Of a stretch of DNA of 64,000 nt, positions 35,362 to 44,535 are shown in pieces. A program made the translations under genes and the position numbers. The DNA comes from Salsuginibacillus kocurii DSM 18087. Lineage in GTDB: Bacteria > Bacillota > Bacilli > Bacillales > Marinococcaceae. The notes under the pieces were generated by a model. It saw only the letters and a list, made by a program, of their open reading frames with translations. It was not told the origin of the DNA and did not search any database. The number at the start of each line of letters is the position of its first letter. Within the stretch, counting starts at the first letter, position 1. The DNA is taken from NCBI RefSeq assembly GCF_000377705.1, contig NZ_KB898623.1, positions 526,684 through 590,683 of the forward strand, read 5' to 3'.

Positions 35362-35414
35362 ACAATGGTTCCTTTCTCTTGCCTTTATGATTAAACGTTC
35401 CGCAAGAAGGGTAT

Positions 35415-35651
35415 CTAAATCATCGGGTTTTCCTCGAGAAACTGATAAATATTAGCTAATAATTCTTCATTCGTCTCTCCTGTTACCATCTCACCATTAA
35501 CCAGGGCAAAGGCATTTTCAGCACATTCAGCACAGTGAGCCAAGCATCCATATTCTACTACGTCTACATTAGGATCTTTTTCGAGCTCTTCCATCACAGG
35601 ATGGGTGCCGCTCGCTAAATTACTCATGCAAAACTCAATGATTGGATACAA
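35415..35651 (-). CDS. yuzB: YuzB-like DUF1450 protein
   Basis: 78 residues, the length I recall for B. subtilis YuzB. IIEFC.SNLA..., [19 protein letters not shown] and the [11 protein letters not shown]-type ending define the family, which has a thioredoxin-like ferredoxin layout with conserved cysteines. TTG at 35651 is chosen: GAGGTG lies 7 nt upstream and the product begins exactly at the family start; the longer frame adds 25 unrelated residues. Divergent from the TetR-yutJ frame, as yuzB and yutJ are in B. subtilis. Confidence 0.82.
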   Translation of the reverse strand: MYPIIEFCMSNLASGTHPVMEELEKDPNVDVVEYGCLAHCAECAENAFALVNGEMVTGETNEELLANIYQFLEENPMI

Positions 35652-35773
35652 TAGCGGACACCTCTTTTCTATAATTAATGTTCTTTTTGTTTTTAGTTCA
35701 CGCTTTAATCCTACATCTTCGTGCACAAACTGACAAGATAATTACTTTTAACTGAGCAAATTTCCATGTCTCA

Positions 35774-35822
35774 TTGTAAATTCTCCATAAAATCGTTATA
35801 ATTTAACTGACTCAGGTCAGTT
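35774..35822 (+). promoter_or_regulatory. Promoter and operator of the TetR-NDH2 locus
   Basis: TTGTAA (35774-35779), 17-bp spacer, TATAAT (35797-35802). Immediately downstream is AACTGAC-TCAG-GTCAGTT (35805-35822), an inverted repeat covering the expected transcription start. Self-repression by the encoded TetR domain is the likely use. Confidence 0.65.
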
Positions 35823-35892
35823 TTCCGTTTATTTCAATGAATCTATTATTATTTAACTAAGGTTTAACAGATTTTCGTCAGGATGACTTTAC

Positions 35893-37521
35893 ATGAAACG
35901 AAACAAAAAGCGAGAGGAAACCCGAAGGCGTATTACAAAGCATGCTTTTGAGCATTTTTATGAGAAAGGGTTTGAAAAGACTACGGTTGAAGAAATTACG
36001 ACATCGGCTGGTGTAGGGAAAGGGACATTTTTCACATACTTTCCTACTAAAGAAGATGTGCTTCGCGAGCTTGCTCGGGAACGGATCGAAGCTGTCCAAA
36101 ACCAATTTTCACTTCAGCTGAGAAACCAGCCTGTAAAACAACTGCAAGTCTTTATCTCCTCTCTTTTAAGCGACTTTGATGAACGCCCTCTTTTTTATGC
36201 AAAACTATGGACGGAAGCAGCCCGCCAAGAACCCTTGCTCGTTACTGCTTGGCAAAATCAGCTGCTAGCCGCTATGTCTGGGCTCAATTATGAAAACGCT
36301 CTACACTACGCACATATTGTAAACAGCCATTTTTTATATATTCTCATAACAGAAATGCCACGCTCAAGGGCACGTTTATTGGCTGCTGTCATTCAACTGA
36401 TTGAATATAGTTTGTATACGATACTTGAACAAAGGAGTCCTTCTCATATGAAACGATTAGTCGTACTTGGCGGTGGTTATGGTGGTATGAAGATCCTTTC
36501 CCAGCTTCTGCCAAAAGACCTCCCGGAAGATATTGAAATTACCCTCGTTGATAAACTGCCTTATCATTGTCTAAAAACTGAATATTACGCTCTGGCTGCT
36601 GGAACAGAATCTGACCAAGAGGTACGGGTCCCTTTTCCAGAACATGAACAGTTAAATTATTATTTTGGAACAGTGGAAGAGATTGACCTTGAAAATGAAC
36701 AGATAAGCTTCCAGGATAAAGAACCGATTAACTATGATTACCTTGTGATCGGTCTTGGCGCGGAGGATAAATACCATGGGGTGCCGGGTGCGGCTGAATA
36801 TACCTATAGTATTCAAAGCATGGAAGAAACCAGGCGGACGTGTGAAACATTAAATAATTTGCCTCCCCAGTCTAATGTTTCAATTGTAGGGGCTGGTTTA
36901 TCCGGGGTCGAACTTGCGAGTGAGTTAAGAGAAAGCCGAAGCGATTTATCGATTAAACTGTTTGACCGCGGCGATACGATCTTACCGATGTTTCCAGATC
37001 GTTTAAGTAATTACGTACAAAATTGGTTTGAAAAACACCAAGTTGATGTTATCAGCAACTCCGACATTACAAAAGTTGAAGAAAATGGCTTATACAATCA
37101 TGAGGATTGGATCCCTGCCGATGCAACGATCTGGACTGCGGGCATTCAACCAGCAAAAGTGATTAGGGACTTGGACGTTGAAAAGGACAAATCCGGGCGG
37201 GTTATCCTTACCAAACACCATTTCTTGCCTGACAACGACCGGGTATTTGTCGTTGGTGATTGTGCCAGCCTACCCCATGCCCCAAGTGCGCAATTAGCCG
37301 AAAGTCAAGGCGAACAGATTGTCAGCATCTTAAAAAAACAATGGAACAATGAACCGCTCCCTGAACAAATGCCTAAAATGAAACTAAAAGGCGTACTAGG
37401 GTCGCTTGGGAAAAAGCATGGCTTTGGCATGATGGGTGAAAAAGCAGCGGTAACAGGCCGTGTTGCCCGCCTGTTAAAAAGCGGAGTCTTATGGATGTAT
37501 AAATACCACTCCGGCGTTTAA
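35893..37521 (+). CDS. TetR regulator fused in frame to NADH dehydrogenase YutJ
   Basis: One open frame of 542 codons. Residues 1-185 are a complete TetR-type repressor: KREETRRRITKHAFEHFYEKG, then the helix-turn-helix TTVEEITTSAGVGKGTFFTYF, then a helical effector domain. Residues 186-542 are a complete YutJ-type NADH dehydrogenase. No stop separates them. The junction reads ILE-CAA-AGG-AGT; CAA at 36430-36432 is one transition from TAA, and the following bases form a full Shine-Dalgarno for the second part. So this looks like a stop-loss between two formerly separate, tightly spaced genes. The products may be a fusion, a separately initiated YutJ, or both. Confidence 0.75.
   Translation: MKRNKKREETRRRITKHAFEHFYEKGFEKTTVEEITTSAGVGKGTFFTYFPTKEDVLRELARERIEAVQNQFSLQLRNQPVKQLQVFISSLLSDFDERPLFYAKLWTEAARQEPLLVTAWQNQLLAAMSGLNYENALHYAHIVNSHFLYILITEMPRSRARLLAAVIQLIEYSLYTILEQRSPSHMKRLVVLGGGYGGMKILSQLLPKDLPEDIEITLVDKLPYHCLKTEYYALAAGTESDQEVRVPFPEHEQLNYYFGTVEEIDLENEQISFQDKEPINYDYLVIGLGAEDKYHGVPGAAEYTYSIQSMEETRRTCETLNNLPPQSNVSIVGAGLSGVELASELRESRSDLSIKLFDRGDTILPMFPDRLSNYVQNWFEKHQVDVISNSDITKVEENGLYNHEDWIPADATIWTAGIQPAKVIRDLDVEKDKSGRVILTKHHFLPDNDRVFVVGDCASLPHAPSAQLAESQGEQIVSILKKQWNNEPLPEQMPKMKLKGVLGSLGKKHGFGMMGEKAAVTGRVARLLKSGVLWMYKYHSGV
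36431..36450 (+). promoter_or_regulatory. Internal ribosome-binding site and start for YutJ
   Basis: AAAGGAG at 36431-36437 followed by 10 nt and ATG at 36448. It lies inside the fused frame and would allow independent translation of the dehydrogenase. Confidence 0.75.
36448..37521 (+). CDS. yutJ: NADH dehydrogenase-like flavoprotein YutJ (internal-start product)
   Basis: 357 residues from the internal ATG. GGGYGGM binds FAD at the N-terminus, the second nucleotide site is IVGAGLSGVELASEL, and VFVVGDCASLPHAPSAQLAE carries the FAD-binding Asp. CLKTEYYALAAGT and LKGVLGSLGKKHGFG match B. subtilis YutJ closely. This is a type II NADH dehydrogenase relative whose acceptor is not established. It shares its whole frame with the TetR-fused ORF. 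Terminator follows at 37565. Confidence 0.85.
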   Translation: MKRLVVLGGGYGGMKILSQLLPKDLPEDIEITLVDKLPYHCLKTEYYALAAGTESDQEVRVPFPEHEQLNYYFGTVEEIDLENEQISFQDKEPINYDYLVIGLGAEDKYHGVPGAAEYTYSIQSMEETRRTCETLNNLPPQSNVSIVGAGLSGVELASELRESRSDLSIKLFDRGDTILPMFPDRLSNYVQNWFEKHQVDVISNSDITKVEENGLYNHEDWIPADATIWTAGIQPAKVIRDLDVEKDKSGRVILTKHHFLPDNDRVFVVGDCASLPHAPSAQLAESQGEQIVSILKKQWNNEPLPEQMPKMKLKGVLGSLGKKHGFGMMGEKAAVTGRVARLLKSGVLWMYKYHSGV

Positions 37522-37564
37522 ATCCTTTTCAAAGGTCATGTAGCCATGTAGACGTTTTATAACA

Positions 37565-37589
37565 GGCGCTCCGAGGAGCGCCGTTTTTT
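37565..37589 (+). terminator. Terminator of yutJ
   Basis: GGCGCTCC/GGAGCGCC stem, 2-nt centre, followed by GTTTTTT. Confidence 0.88.
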
Positions 37590-37669
37590 ATGATTTAGGG
37601 GGGCCTTATCTTTATCAGTTGCCATTAAAGGAATATCGCATAAATCAGTTGAGGCAGAACCAGCTGAAA

Positions 37670-37837
37670 TACTTGCTTTTACCACAGGCGCACGTGCAAC
37701 ATTGGCATCACTTTCACTACGTTTGATAACGCATGTCTTCTTTGCAGGCGAAGCACAGCTACTCAAGAGCAAAAAACGCTCTCTGCAGTTTCTTCTGCTG
37801 GTAGTCCAAAGGAACCTCGCATATTCCGGTTGCTGGC
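37670..37837 (-). repeat. Dispersed intergenic repeat, copy B
   Basis: On the minus strand: GGAATATGCGAG, then an inner hairpin (GAGCGTTTTTTGCTC), GCAAAGAAGACA, CAAACG.AGTGAAAG, and GCCTGTGGTAAAAGC. The same blocks occur in order in copy A1 (44318-44470). Confidence 0.7.
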
Positions 37838-37891
37838 TCCTTTCATACCTAATACGAACCTTTTCCCCTCTCCCCTTTTTTAAGTTTTGTA

Positions 37892-38197
37892 TTATAACGC
37901 TTCGATTTTTTCTTTAATTACCTTCATGCGTGGGTTCCCTTCAGCGATCACTTCATCCTGGATCGTAACAAGTGGATAGAGACGATCATTTTCTAAAATG
38001 TCTGCTGCCATTTCTTCTTCTCCTTGGGGAGGTTCTTCGATATCAATATAGTGAAATACAAAGGGTTTATCATTGTATTTACGAACTAAAGCAGCTTCCA
38101 GCCATTCAAGTGTTTCCTTTGCTGACGGCATGCTTACACAGCTTGGACATTTTGTCTTTGCTCCGTAAACTTTAATCATAATCTCGTTCATTGGCAT
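37892..38197 (-). CDS. yuzD: YuzD-like thioredoxin-fold protein (DUF1462)
   Basis: 101 residues. VYGAKTKCPSCVSMPSAKETLEWLEAAL carries a CxxC pair near residues 17-20 and is the YuzD signature; ends YPLVTIQDEVIAEGNPR. Start ATG 38197 lies 5 nt after AGGAG; ATG 38191 is an alternative. Divergent from the NifU-like gene. Function unknown. Confidence 0.85.
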   Translation of the reverse strand: MPMNEIMIKVYGAKTKCPSCVSMPSAKETLEWLEAALVRKYNDKPFVFHYIDIEEPPQGEEEMAADILENDRLYPLVTIQDEVIAEGNPRMKVIKEKIEAL

Positions 38198-38414
38198 TCC
38201 TGCTCCTTTGTTTTTTTCTATCATACTAAGCCGGACGCAATTCAGCAATGGACCGTCTCCATTAATTATATTAACGCTCATCGTTTTAACCCATATAATA
38301 TATATTAGTTGCTATTACGCCAGCGCCTAATGTAAAATGTAAATTGTTCCGGTAAATCTGGATTTTTTCTTACTCAAGTACTATAATAAGGGATAAAGAA
38401 AGGAGTTGTTTTAG

Positions 38415-38660
38415 ATGGCTGAAACGACTGACAACATGGTCCCACAAGTTCAGGAAGTTCTAGAAAAACTACGTCCATTTCTTCTACGCGATGGAGGAGA
38501 TGTTGAACTAGTTGAGGTAGATGAAGAAGGAATTGTTAAAGTTCGCCTTATGGGAGCTTGCGGCTCTTGCCCATCATCTACGATTACACTTAAAGCTGGG
38601 ATTGAGCGTGCGCTTATGGAAGAGGTACCAGGTGTAACTGAACTTGAACAAGTTTTTTAA
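38415..38660 (+). CDS. yutI: NifU C-terminal-domain iron-sulfur protein, YutI
   Basis: 81 residues, essentially one NifU domain. C49 and C52 in [10 protein letters not shown] bind an iron-sulfur cluster between two subunits; [16 protein letters not shown] is the family start. It probably acts as a scaffold or carrier with YutM and Suf. AAAGGAG before ATG; terminator follows. Confidence 0.93.
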   Translation: MAETTDNMVPQVQEVLEKLRPFLLRDGGDVELVEVDEEGIVKVRLMGACGSCPSSTITLKAGIERALMEEVPGVTELEQVF

Positions 38661-38696
38661 ACAAACCACTCATACTATACATGCGTAGTATATAAT

Positions 38697-38744
38697 AGAG
38701 CTTCTATCCACAGAGATTTCCCTCTAGGATAGAAGCTCTTTTTT
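38697..38744 (+). terminator. Terminator of yutI
   Basis: AGAGCTTCTATCC/GGATAGAAGCTCT, 13-bp perfect stem, then TTTTTT. Confidence 0.92.
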
Positions 38745-38764
38745 CGTAGTATAGCCAGAAGAGA

Positions 38765-39688
38765 TTAAAGTGCAGCATTAACCCATCCTGTCAGGCTTTC
38801 TGTTTTCACGCCTGCTTCTGCTGGAGCTGCAGTCTGAACATTAAACAAAGGATACGCTTCTTCTAAACGTTTTTGCACAGATTGCCCTTCTCCTTTTGGA
38901 GCCAGACAAAGCACTGTCGGCCCCGCTCCGCTTAATGCAGCTCCGTATGCTCCGTATTCGCTAATATTTTTAAGCATGCCTGTTAATTCTGGGATCAATT
39001 CAGAGCGGTACGGATGATGAAAGACGTCCCGACCCATCATCTTGCCGGTAAGTTCCCAATTTTCTTTTAAAATTGCAGCAACCAGAACGTTACTAATTGA
39101 GCTTCCTTTGATGGCTTGATGGTACTCGAGCTGTCTTGGCAAAATTCCTCGCGCCTTTTTTGTCATCAGTGTTTCATCTGGAATTAATAAAACGAGATCT
39201 ACATCTGGTACCCCAAGGTGGACGATGTCGGTGGAGTTAGGAGAATGGGTACCGACAATCATGCCGCCATACAGACACGGCCCTACATTATCTGGGTGGC
39301 CTTCCCATAGACTTGCAAATCTCATTTTTTCATCCTGAGTCAATTCAGTGCCAAGCAATTGGTCTGCTAATTCAATTGCCGCAATGATCGCTGCTGCACT
39401 GCTGCCAAGCCCTCTCGCCAATGGTATATCGCTTGTCATATGAACATGCTGTGGTGGGAGCTCGCCTCCCATTTTTCTTGCCACATGATGAGCTACTTCA
39501 CATATTATGTTGTCTTCACCTTCTGGTACATCTTCCAATACCGCTGAATCGGACGTAAAAGACCATGCAGGAGCAGGCGTTACATCAAGCACGAGATGAA
39601 GATCAACTGCGATCCCAATGGAATCAAATCCAGGCCCTAAATTCGCAGAACTAGCTGGAACAGTAATACGTAAGTGCTCCTTACTCAT
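38765..39688 (-). CDS. thrB: Homoserine kinase
   Basis: 307-residue GHMP kinase phosphorylating homoserine in threonine synthesis. [13 protein letters not shown] near residue 16, the ATP loop [13 protein letters not shown] (about 89-101) and the [13 protein letters not shown] motif 3 are present. Start overlaps the thrC stop by 4 bp, as in a translationally coupled hom-thrC-thrB operon. Confidence 0.96.
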   Translation of the reverse strand: MSKEHLRITVPASSANLGPGFDSIGIAVDLHLVLDVTPAPAWSFTSDSAVLEDVPEGEDNIICEVAHHVARKMGGELPPQHVHMTSDIPLARGLGSSAAAIIAAIELADQLLGTELTQDEKMRFASLWEGHPDNVGPCLYGGMIVGTHSPNSTDIVHLGVPDVDLVLLIPDETLMTKKARGILPRQLEYHQAIKGSSISNVLVAAILKENWELTGKMMGRDVFHHPYRSELIPELTGMLKNISEYGAYGAALSGAGPTVLCLAPKGEGQSVQKRLEEAYPLFNVQTAAPAEAGVKTESLTGWVNAAL

Positions 39689-40749
39689 GCCTTAACGCCT
39701 CCTTGTAACTCACGGCTTAATTGGTCAAAATCATTTGGAATAACCTTTGGTTTCACTTCTACATGTTCAATGGCTGTGCTCGGGTCTTTTAAGCCGTTAC
39801 CCGTTAACACCGACACGACTTTAGCCCCTTTTTTAATTTCACCGCTCTTTAACTGCTTCATTAAACCTGCTATAGACGCACATGAAGCAGGCTCTGCAAA
39901 GATTCCTTCATTTTGGGCAAGCAGCTGATAAGCTTCTAGGATCTCTTCATCTGTTACGTAGTTAATGTCTCCATTCGATTCGGCAGCTGCTGCGGTTGCC
40001 GTATCCCAACTGGCCGGGTTCCCAATACGAATAGCTGTAGCCACTGTTTCAGGCTGTTCGATGATTTGATCTTTTACAATCGCCGCAGCCCCTTCTGCTT
40101 CAAATCCTCGCATCTCTGGAAGGCCTGTGTTGCGGCTCTGGTGATATTCTTTAAACCCTTTCCAATAAGCGGAAATGTTACCGGCATTGCCGACTGGAAT
40201 CGTAAGTACGTCAGGGGCGCTCCCTAGTACATCACATACTTCAAAAGCCGCGGTCTTTTGGCCATCAATTCGATATGGATTCACCGAATTGACCAGGGTA
40301 ATCGGCTGTTCTTCACTTAATTTACGCACCATTTCAAGGGCCTGATCGAAATTGCCCTGGATTTCAAAGACTTCAGCCCCGTACATCACCGCCTGTGCCA
40401 GTTTTCCCAGGGCAATTTTCCCTTCTGGAATAACAACGATCGTACGCAGCCCCGCTCTGGCTCCATAAGCAGCAGCTGAAGCAGAAGTATTCCCAGTCGA
40501 AGCACAAATAATTGCTTCGCTCCCTTCTTCTACTGCTTTAGCCACTGCCATCACCATCCCGCGGTCTTTAAATGAACCAGTCGGATTGGCCCCCTCCACT
40601 TTAACGTAAGCTTCGACTCCCCACTTTTCGGATAACCTCTCTAATGGAATAAGCGGAGTATTGCCTTCGCGCAAAGAGAGAAAGGGGGTTTTTTCTGTTA
40701 TGGGCAATTGTTCCTTATAGTGATGTAATAATCCATTCCAGCCTGTCAT
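39685..40749 (-). CDS. thrC: Threonine synthase
   Basis: 354 residues. The PLP lysine is K61 in GSFKDRGM; the GNAGNIS phosphate loop and [10 protein letters not shown] are present. Converts O-phosphohomoserine to threonine. Overlaps hom and thrB by 4 bp each. Confidence 0.96.
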   Translation of the reverse strand: MTGWNGLLHHYKEQLPITEKTPFLSLREGNTPLIPLERLSEKWGVEAYVKVEGANPTGSFKDRGMVMAVAKAVEEGSEAIICASTGNTSASAAAYGARAGLRTIVVIPEGKIALGKLAQAVMYGAEVFEIQGNFDQALEMVRKLSEEQPITLVNSVNPYRIDGQKTAAFEVCDVLGSAPDVLTIPVGNAGNISAYWKGFKEYHQSRNTGLPEMRGFEAEGAAAIVKDQIIEQPETVATAIRIGNPASWDTATAAAAESNGDINYVTDEEILEAYQLLAQNEGIFAEPASCASIAGLMKQLKSGEIKKGAKVVSVLTGNGLKDPSTAIEHVEVKPKVIPNDFDQLSRELQGGVKA

Positions 40750-42065
40750 TCGCTAGTTCCCCCTTCTACCCGGTAGCTGCTTTCAAGTTCATGAATGCTT
40801 TCCATACTTTTAAGTTTCTCATAAATTACTTCGTAGCTTGTTCTGCTCGTTTCATGTGTAATCATCACAACTTCTGCTTTACCAGCGCCATTTTTCGCAA
40901 GCGGAACTTGAAGTATTTTTTCAAAGCTGATGTCATGTTTAGAAAACAGCGAAGTAATTTCATCAAATACACCTGTTTCATCCTTAACATGCATCCGCAA
41001 AAAATATTTAGAACGAATATCTTCGTCACTCTTTAATGATTTCTCAAATTGAGGTGGGACCATGCTTCGTCCACTGACACCGAGATTGTTGTTTTTCACA
41101 ACCGTGATCAAATCGGAGACAACCGCTGTAGCAGTTGGGAGTGAACCGGCTCCCGGACCGTAAAACATTGTTTCGCCTACTGCTTCTCCGTACACATATA
41201 CAGCGTTGTACTCATTTTTTACTGCTGCAAGCTGATGATCAGCCGGAAGTAAAGCAGGCTGAACAGAAACATCGACTTTTCCTGTTTCTGTATCACGTTC
41301 GGCCAGGCCAATTAATTTGATGGTATAGCCGAGTTGTTCACTGTAATCCATATCTTCTGCAGAAATGGTAGTAATCCCCCGCACATCCACATCTTCGAGG
41401 TCCACATTCATAGAAAAGCCTAGTGTTGCAAGGATAGCCATTTTTCTTGCGGCATCCAGACCTTCCACATCTGCTGTTGGATCACTTTCTGCGAAACCAA
41501 GATCTTTAGCCTCCTGCAGCACATCGTCATAGCTGCGGCCTTCATCGTTCATTTTGGTCAAAATGTAGTTCGTGGTTCCATTCACGATCCCCATCATTTT
41601 TGTAATTTGATCAGCAGATAGTCCTTCGGTTAAACTGCGGATGATTGGTATGCCCCCAGCTACACTGGCTTCATAAAATAAGTCGCAGGAGTTCTCTGCG
41701 GCTTTTTCTAAAAGCTCTGCCCCATACATGGCAATTAAATCTTTGTTTGCTGTTACAACTTGTTTTTTATTTGCTAAAGCGTCTGAGATTAATTGGCGTG
41801 CTTCTTCCACGCCTCCAATTAATTCAATTACAACATCAATTTCTGTATCGTTAATTACTTCAGCTGCGCTTTCTGTCAGCTCTAAGTCATTCAGGTCAAT
41901 GTCGCCTCGGTCTTTTGTTTTATCTGCAACCAGAGCCTTCGTAACGCGTACAGCTCCTCCCACCTGATGCTCAATTTTTTGAACGTGTTCATTAAGCAGT
42001 TGTACGACTCCTGTGCCGACTGTTCCAAGCCCAAGTAATCCAACTTTTACTTCATTTTGTCCCAT
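40746..42065 (-). CDS. hom: Homoserine dehydrogenase
   Basis: 439 residues: NAD(P)-binding GLGTVGTGV at about 12-20, the GGIPIIRSL catalytic region, [11 protein letters not shown], and a C-terminal ACT domain (about 360-435) for threonine feedback control. Reduces aspartate semialdehyde to homoserine. First gene of the threonine operon, with a clear promoter about 90 bp upstream and no T-box visible in the short leader. Confidence 0.97.
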   Translation of the reverse strand: MGQNEVKVGLLGLGTVGTGVVQLLNEHVQKIEHQVGGAVRVTKALVADKTKDRGDIDLNDLELTESAAEVINDTEIDVVIELIGGVEEARQLISDALANKKQVVTANKDLIAMYGAELLEKAAENSCDLFYEASVAGGIPIIRSLTEGLSADQITKMMGIVNGTTNYILTKMNDEGRSYDDVLQEAKDLGFAESDPTADVEGLDAARKMAILATLGFSMNVDLEDVDVRGITTISAEDMDYSEQLGYTIKLIGLAERDTETGKVDVSVQPALLPADHQLAAVKNEYNAVYVYGEAVGETMFYGPGAGSLPTATAVVSDLITVVKNNNLGVSGRSMVPPQFEKSLKSDEDIRSKYFLRMHVKDETGVFDEITSLFSKHDISFEKILQVPLAKNGAGKAEVVMITHETSRTSYEVIYEKLKSMESIHELESSYRVEGGTSE

Positions 42066-42153
42066 GGCTTCTCCACTCCCCTAACTCCAGTTCCAATGTC
42101 TGTATAATAATTTTTGTTTATTTCCAGTGTACAATAGTCTCTTTATAATGGAC

Positions 42154-42182
42154 ATTATAGATTTTATTGCATCATTTTACAA
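42154..42182 (-). promoter_or_regulatory. Promoter of the hom-thrC-thrB operon
   Basis: On the minus strand TTGTAA, 17-bp spacer, TATAAT. The leader to the hom ATG is about 80 nt. Confidence 0.7.
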
Positions 42183-42308
42183 GAGGAATTCATGTAGAAG
42201 CAGATCTTTTTTCAAATTCATAATAGAATGAATTTTATACATCAGCTCTCTATTAATAAAAAACGAACATTATTTATCCGGATTCGTTTTCATTCGATTT
42301 TCTCTTCA

Positions 42309-42405
42309 AGCGGACGCTTTCCGCGGGTTCGGCCTCAGCCTCATCGGCAGCAAACGTTGCTGCCGTGGGGCTTTACCTCAAGTTCATTCCGCTGGAGACC
42401 CCGTA
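42309..42405. repeat. GGACGC...TTCCGC dispersed repeat
   Basis: About 97 bp, GC-rich against its surroundings. It opens GCGGACGCTTTCCGCGGG, has a GGCAGC/GCTGCC hairpin near its middle and ends TTCCGCTGGAGAC. It resembles an intergenic repeat I recall from many Bacillaceae genomes; there is only one copy in this window. The rest of 42066-42517 holds the hom promoter and no gene. Confidence 0.55.
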
Positions 42406-42517
42406 TCACGCTATAATCAACAGGTTCGTGTTTTTTATTCAGAAGACCACTTATGAAATTGATTCAGTCGACCAATTATTAACTCAAGTTAATATGCTTC
42501 TTCTTAACCCCCGCTGC

Positions 42518-43528
42518 TTACATCTGAGGCGGTTCAGTCTGCTCAAACCAAAGCAGCCCCGGATAGATTCCTGCTTCATTCTTGATCTTGCTAACGCCTT
42601 GCAGGTATTTTTCCTCCTCAGCAATAAGCTGCTCCAAGTCCTCTGTTTCAACAGCTTCTCTTCTTGTATCCTCAAGCTGATAGTAATTTTCAATTGCTTC
42701 CACATAGGCGAGCGGAAACATTAACCTGCCAAGAATCAAGCGATGATTCTGATACGTTTGCGGGTGATACCTTTGATAAGGTTCGATGAGATTCGGAAGA
42801 GAAGGTATACGTTCTTCTTCAAAAATACCTTGACGTACATATTCAGCAATGTCTCGGGTCGGGTGGTCCCACATCCAATCGGTCCACAATTTAATTTGGG
42901 GACCATTCGGATTGATAATAGGCCAGGTGCGGCTGTTAAATTTGTAGTGAGAAAGAGCAACTTCTTCTACATTTTCAGCAGGGGCATTAACGCAGTCCTC
43001 TATCCACTGAATGGCGGTTTCAATCCTGCCTCTATAATATGGAAAAGTTATTAAAAATAATTGATCAAAATTCGAATAATTTACTTGCTGGTTTATTTTT
43101 TGATGCCAGCCCTCCAACTGATGGAGCCGCTTTTTCCACCAAACAGGCCATCTCCTGACACTATAGGGGTTCATATGAGAAGGTGCTTGGCTCCGCGTTA
43201 ATGTATGGAGAGTAGCTAGTTCTGTTAGTTCATGCTCCGAATGTGCTCTATCGTCTTTAGGCACTTGAAAAACCAACATCTTATTCTGAGGTGCTGAGGC
43301 TTTGGTTGATTTGTTCTCTAACGGATTTAAATAATGAGCTATATTGGCTACACCGGCACTTTTCAATTGCTCTGATAGTTGAATTTTAGTCTGGACGCTA
43401 TCCAACGGTTCGCGCAGAGGAACAAAAAGATAATCTTTCTTTCCATCTGACGCCCCCTCGTAAAGACCACAGCTATACCATTCTTGAACTGAAATCCGAT
43501 ATTGGTCATACAACGTTTCTGAAAACAT
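42518..43528 (-). CDS. yutH: Spore coat-associated protein YutH
   Basis: 336 residues. Distantly kinase-like (CotS/YutH group), with the DWMWDHPTRDIAEYVRQ segment in the place of the family's aspartate-containing loop. B. subtilis YutH associates with the spore coat. Start at ATG 43528 behind GGAGGGG; the longer open frame adds 18 residues without a start signal. Divergent from yutG, as expected. Confidence 0.85.
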   Translation of the reverse strand: MFSETLYDQYRISVQEWYSCGLYEGASDGKKDYLFVPLREPLDSVQTKIQLSEQLKSAGVANIAHYLNPLENKSTKASAPQNKMLVFQVPKDDRAHSEHELTELATLHTLTRSQAPSHMNPYSVRRWPVWWKKRLHQLEGWHQKINQQVNYSNFDQLFLITFPYYRGRIETAIQWIEDCVNAPAENVEEVALSHYKFNSRTWPIINPNGPQIKLWTDWMWDHPTRDIAEYVRQGIFEEERIPSLPNLIEPYQRYHPQTYQNHRLILGRLMFPLAYVEAIENYYQLEDTRREAVETEDLEQLIAEEEKYLQGVSKIKNEAGIYPGLLWFEQTEPPQM

Positions 43529-43657
43529 AAAAACCCCTCCAAAAACAAATGTTTGTACCATTTTATGAGAGGGATTCTGCATTTAGGTCTATGTATCAAC
43601 TTTGAACTTAAAGGGAAGCTTAATCATACAATAGAAAAAAGGAGAGGGTGAGAACCT

Positions 43658-44143
43658 GTGACTGCTTCACCTCCACTTCGAAAGGCGATGTTTGAGCTTT
43701 TGGATGAACGTGGCGTAACTATTGATGACATTAGTGAACTTGTGTATTTTTTACAGCACGAATATGTACCAGAATTAAGTATGAAGACCTGCAGGGAAAA
43801 TGTTCAGCAAGTGCTTTATAAAAGAGAAATTCAACACGCAGTTTTAACCGGCATTCAAATGGATATGCTCTGTGAGCAGAAACAATTTTTACCAAGTTTA
43901 CAACCAATTATTGAACGAGATGAAGGGTTATACGGAATCGATGAAGTCATTGCTTTATCGATTGTAAATGTCTACGGCTCCATTGGCCTAACAAACTTTG
44001 GTTATATTGATAAATTAAAGCCTGGTATCTTAAAAAAATTGAACGAGAAAGGCACGAAAGAATGCCACACGTTTCTTGATGATATTATCGGTGCTATAGC
44101 GGCAGCTGCCTCCAGCCGTTTAGCTCATAGTGTTGAAGATTGA
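43658..44143 (+). CDS. yutG: YutG-like phosphatidylglycerophosphatase A-related protein
   Basis: 161 residues with the PgpA-like fold: GIQMDMLCEQ, YGIDEVIALSIVNVYGSIGLTNFGY and FLDDIIGAIAAA, which supply conserved acidic residues. There is no clear membrane anchor, so it may act peripherally on phosphatidylglycerophosphate or a related lipid. GTG start behind GAGGGTG. Confidence 0.85.
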   Translation: MTASPPLRKAMFELLDERGVTIDDISELVYFLQHEYVPELSMKTCRENVQQVLYKREIQHAVLTGIQMDMLCEQKQFLPSLQPIIERDEGLYGIDEVIALSIVNVYGSIGLTNFGYIDKLKPGILKKLNEKGTKECHTFLDDIIGAIAAAASSRLAHSVED

Positions 44144-44181
44144 GGCTAAACCATAAGCATTTCTCAGTTAAAGAAACGGGA

Positions 44182-44240
44182 GTATGCTCGTTTTCACCAC
44201 AGGTAGATTGCAACACCGGTTCCACCTTCACTATTTGATG
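44182..44240 (-). repeat. Dispersed intergenic repeat, partial copy A2
   Basis: Minus strand: AGTGAAGGTGGAACCGGTGTTGC...CCTGTGGTGAAAACGAGCAT, the terminal third of the family consensus, directly downstream of copy A1 in the same orientation. Confidence 0.5.
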
Positions 44241-44317
44241 AGGCCTTTCTGCCGGCGGAGTCCTTAGGTATTGCTTTCGAAGCCACTGAAAAAGGGAGAA
44301 TGTCCTTTCAAAAATTT

Positions 44318-44470
44318 CTTCACTTTCACCACAGGCACAAGCGCGACATCGACTTGGTCTTCACTTCGTTTGACCTCGCCGTGTCTTCTTTGCCGCAGAC
44401 AATGCTTCAGCTTCCTCGGGGAAGCTCTCTCCTGCGTGTTCGCAGGTGTCTCGCATATTCCGCTGCTGCC
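44318..44470 (-). repeat. Dispersed intergenic repeat, copy A1
   Basis: Minus strand: GGAATATGCGAG, a GAGAGCTTCCCC/GAGGAAGCT hairpin region, GCAAAGAAGACA, GTCAAACGAAGTGAAG, GCCTGTGGTGAAAG. Collinear with copy B. The whole 44144-44535 gap holds only this family and no gene. Confidence 0.7.
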
Positions 44471-44535
44471 TATCTTTCCTCCCTTAAACTGACTTAACAC
44501 GCTCTTCTACTTTACCCCTATCCTCTTATACAGTA

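Noticed and set aside
42066-42250. T-box or threonine attenuator before hom
   Set aside because: The leader from the predicted promoter is only about 80 nt, without a specifier hairpin or terminator.
44264-44500. Three overlapping frames of 65-78 codons in the yutG-yutF gap
   Set aside because: They run through repeat copy A1 on both strands and have no start signals; the similarity to copy B is explained at the DNA level.
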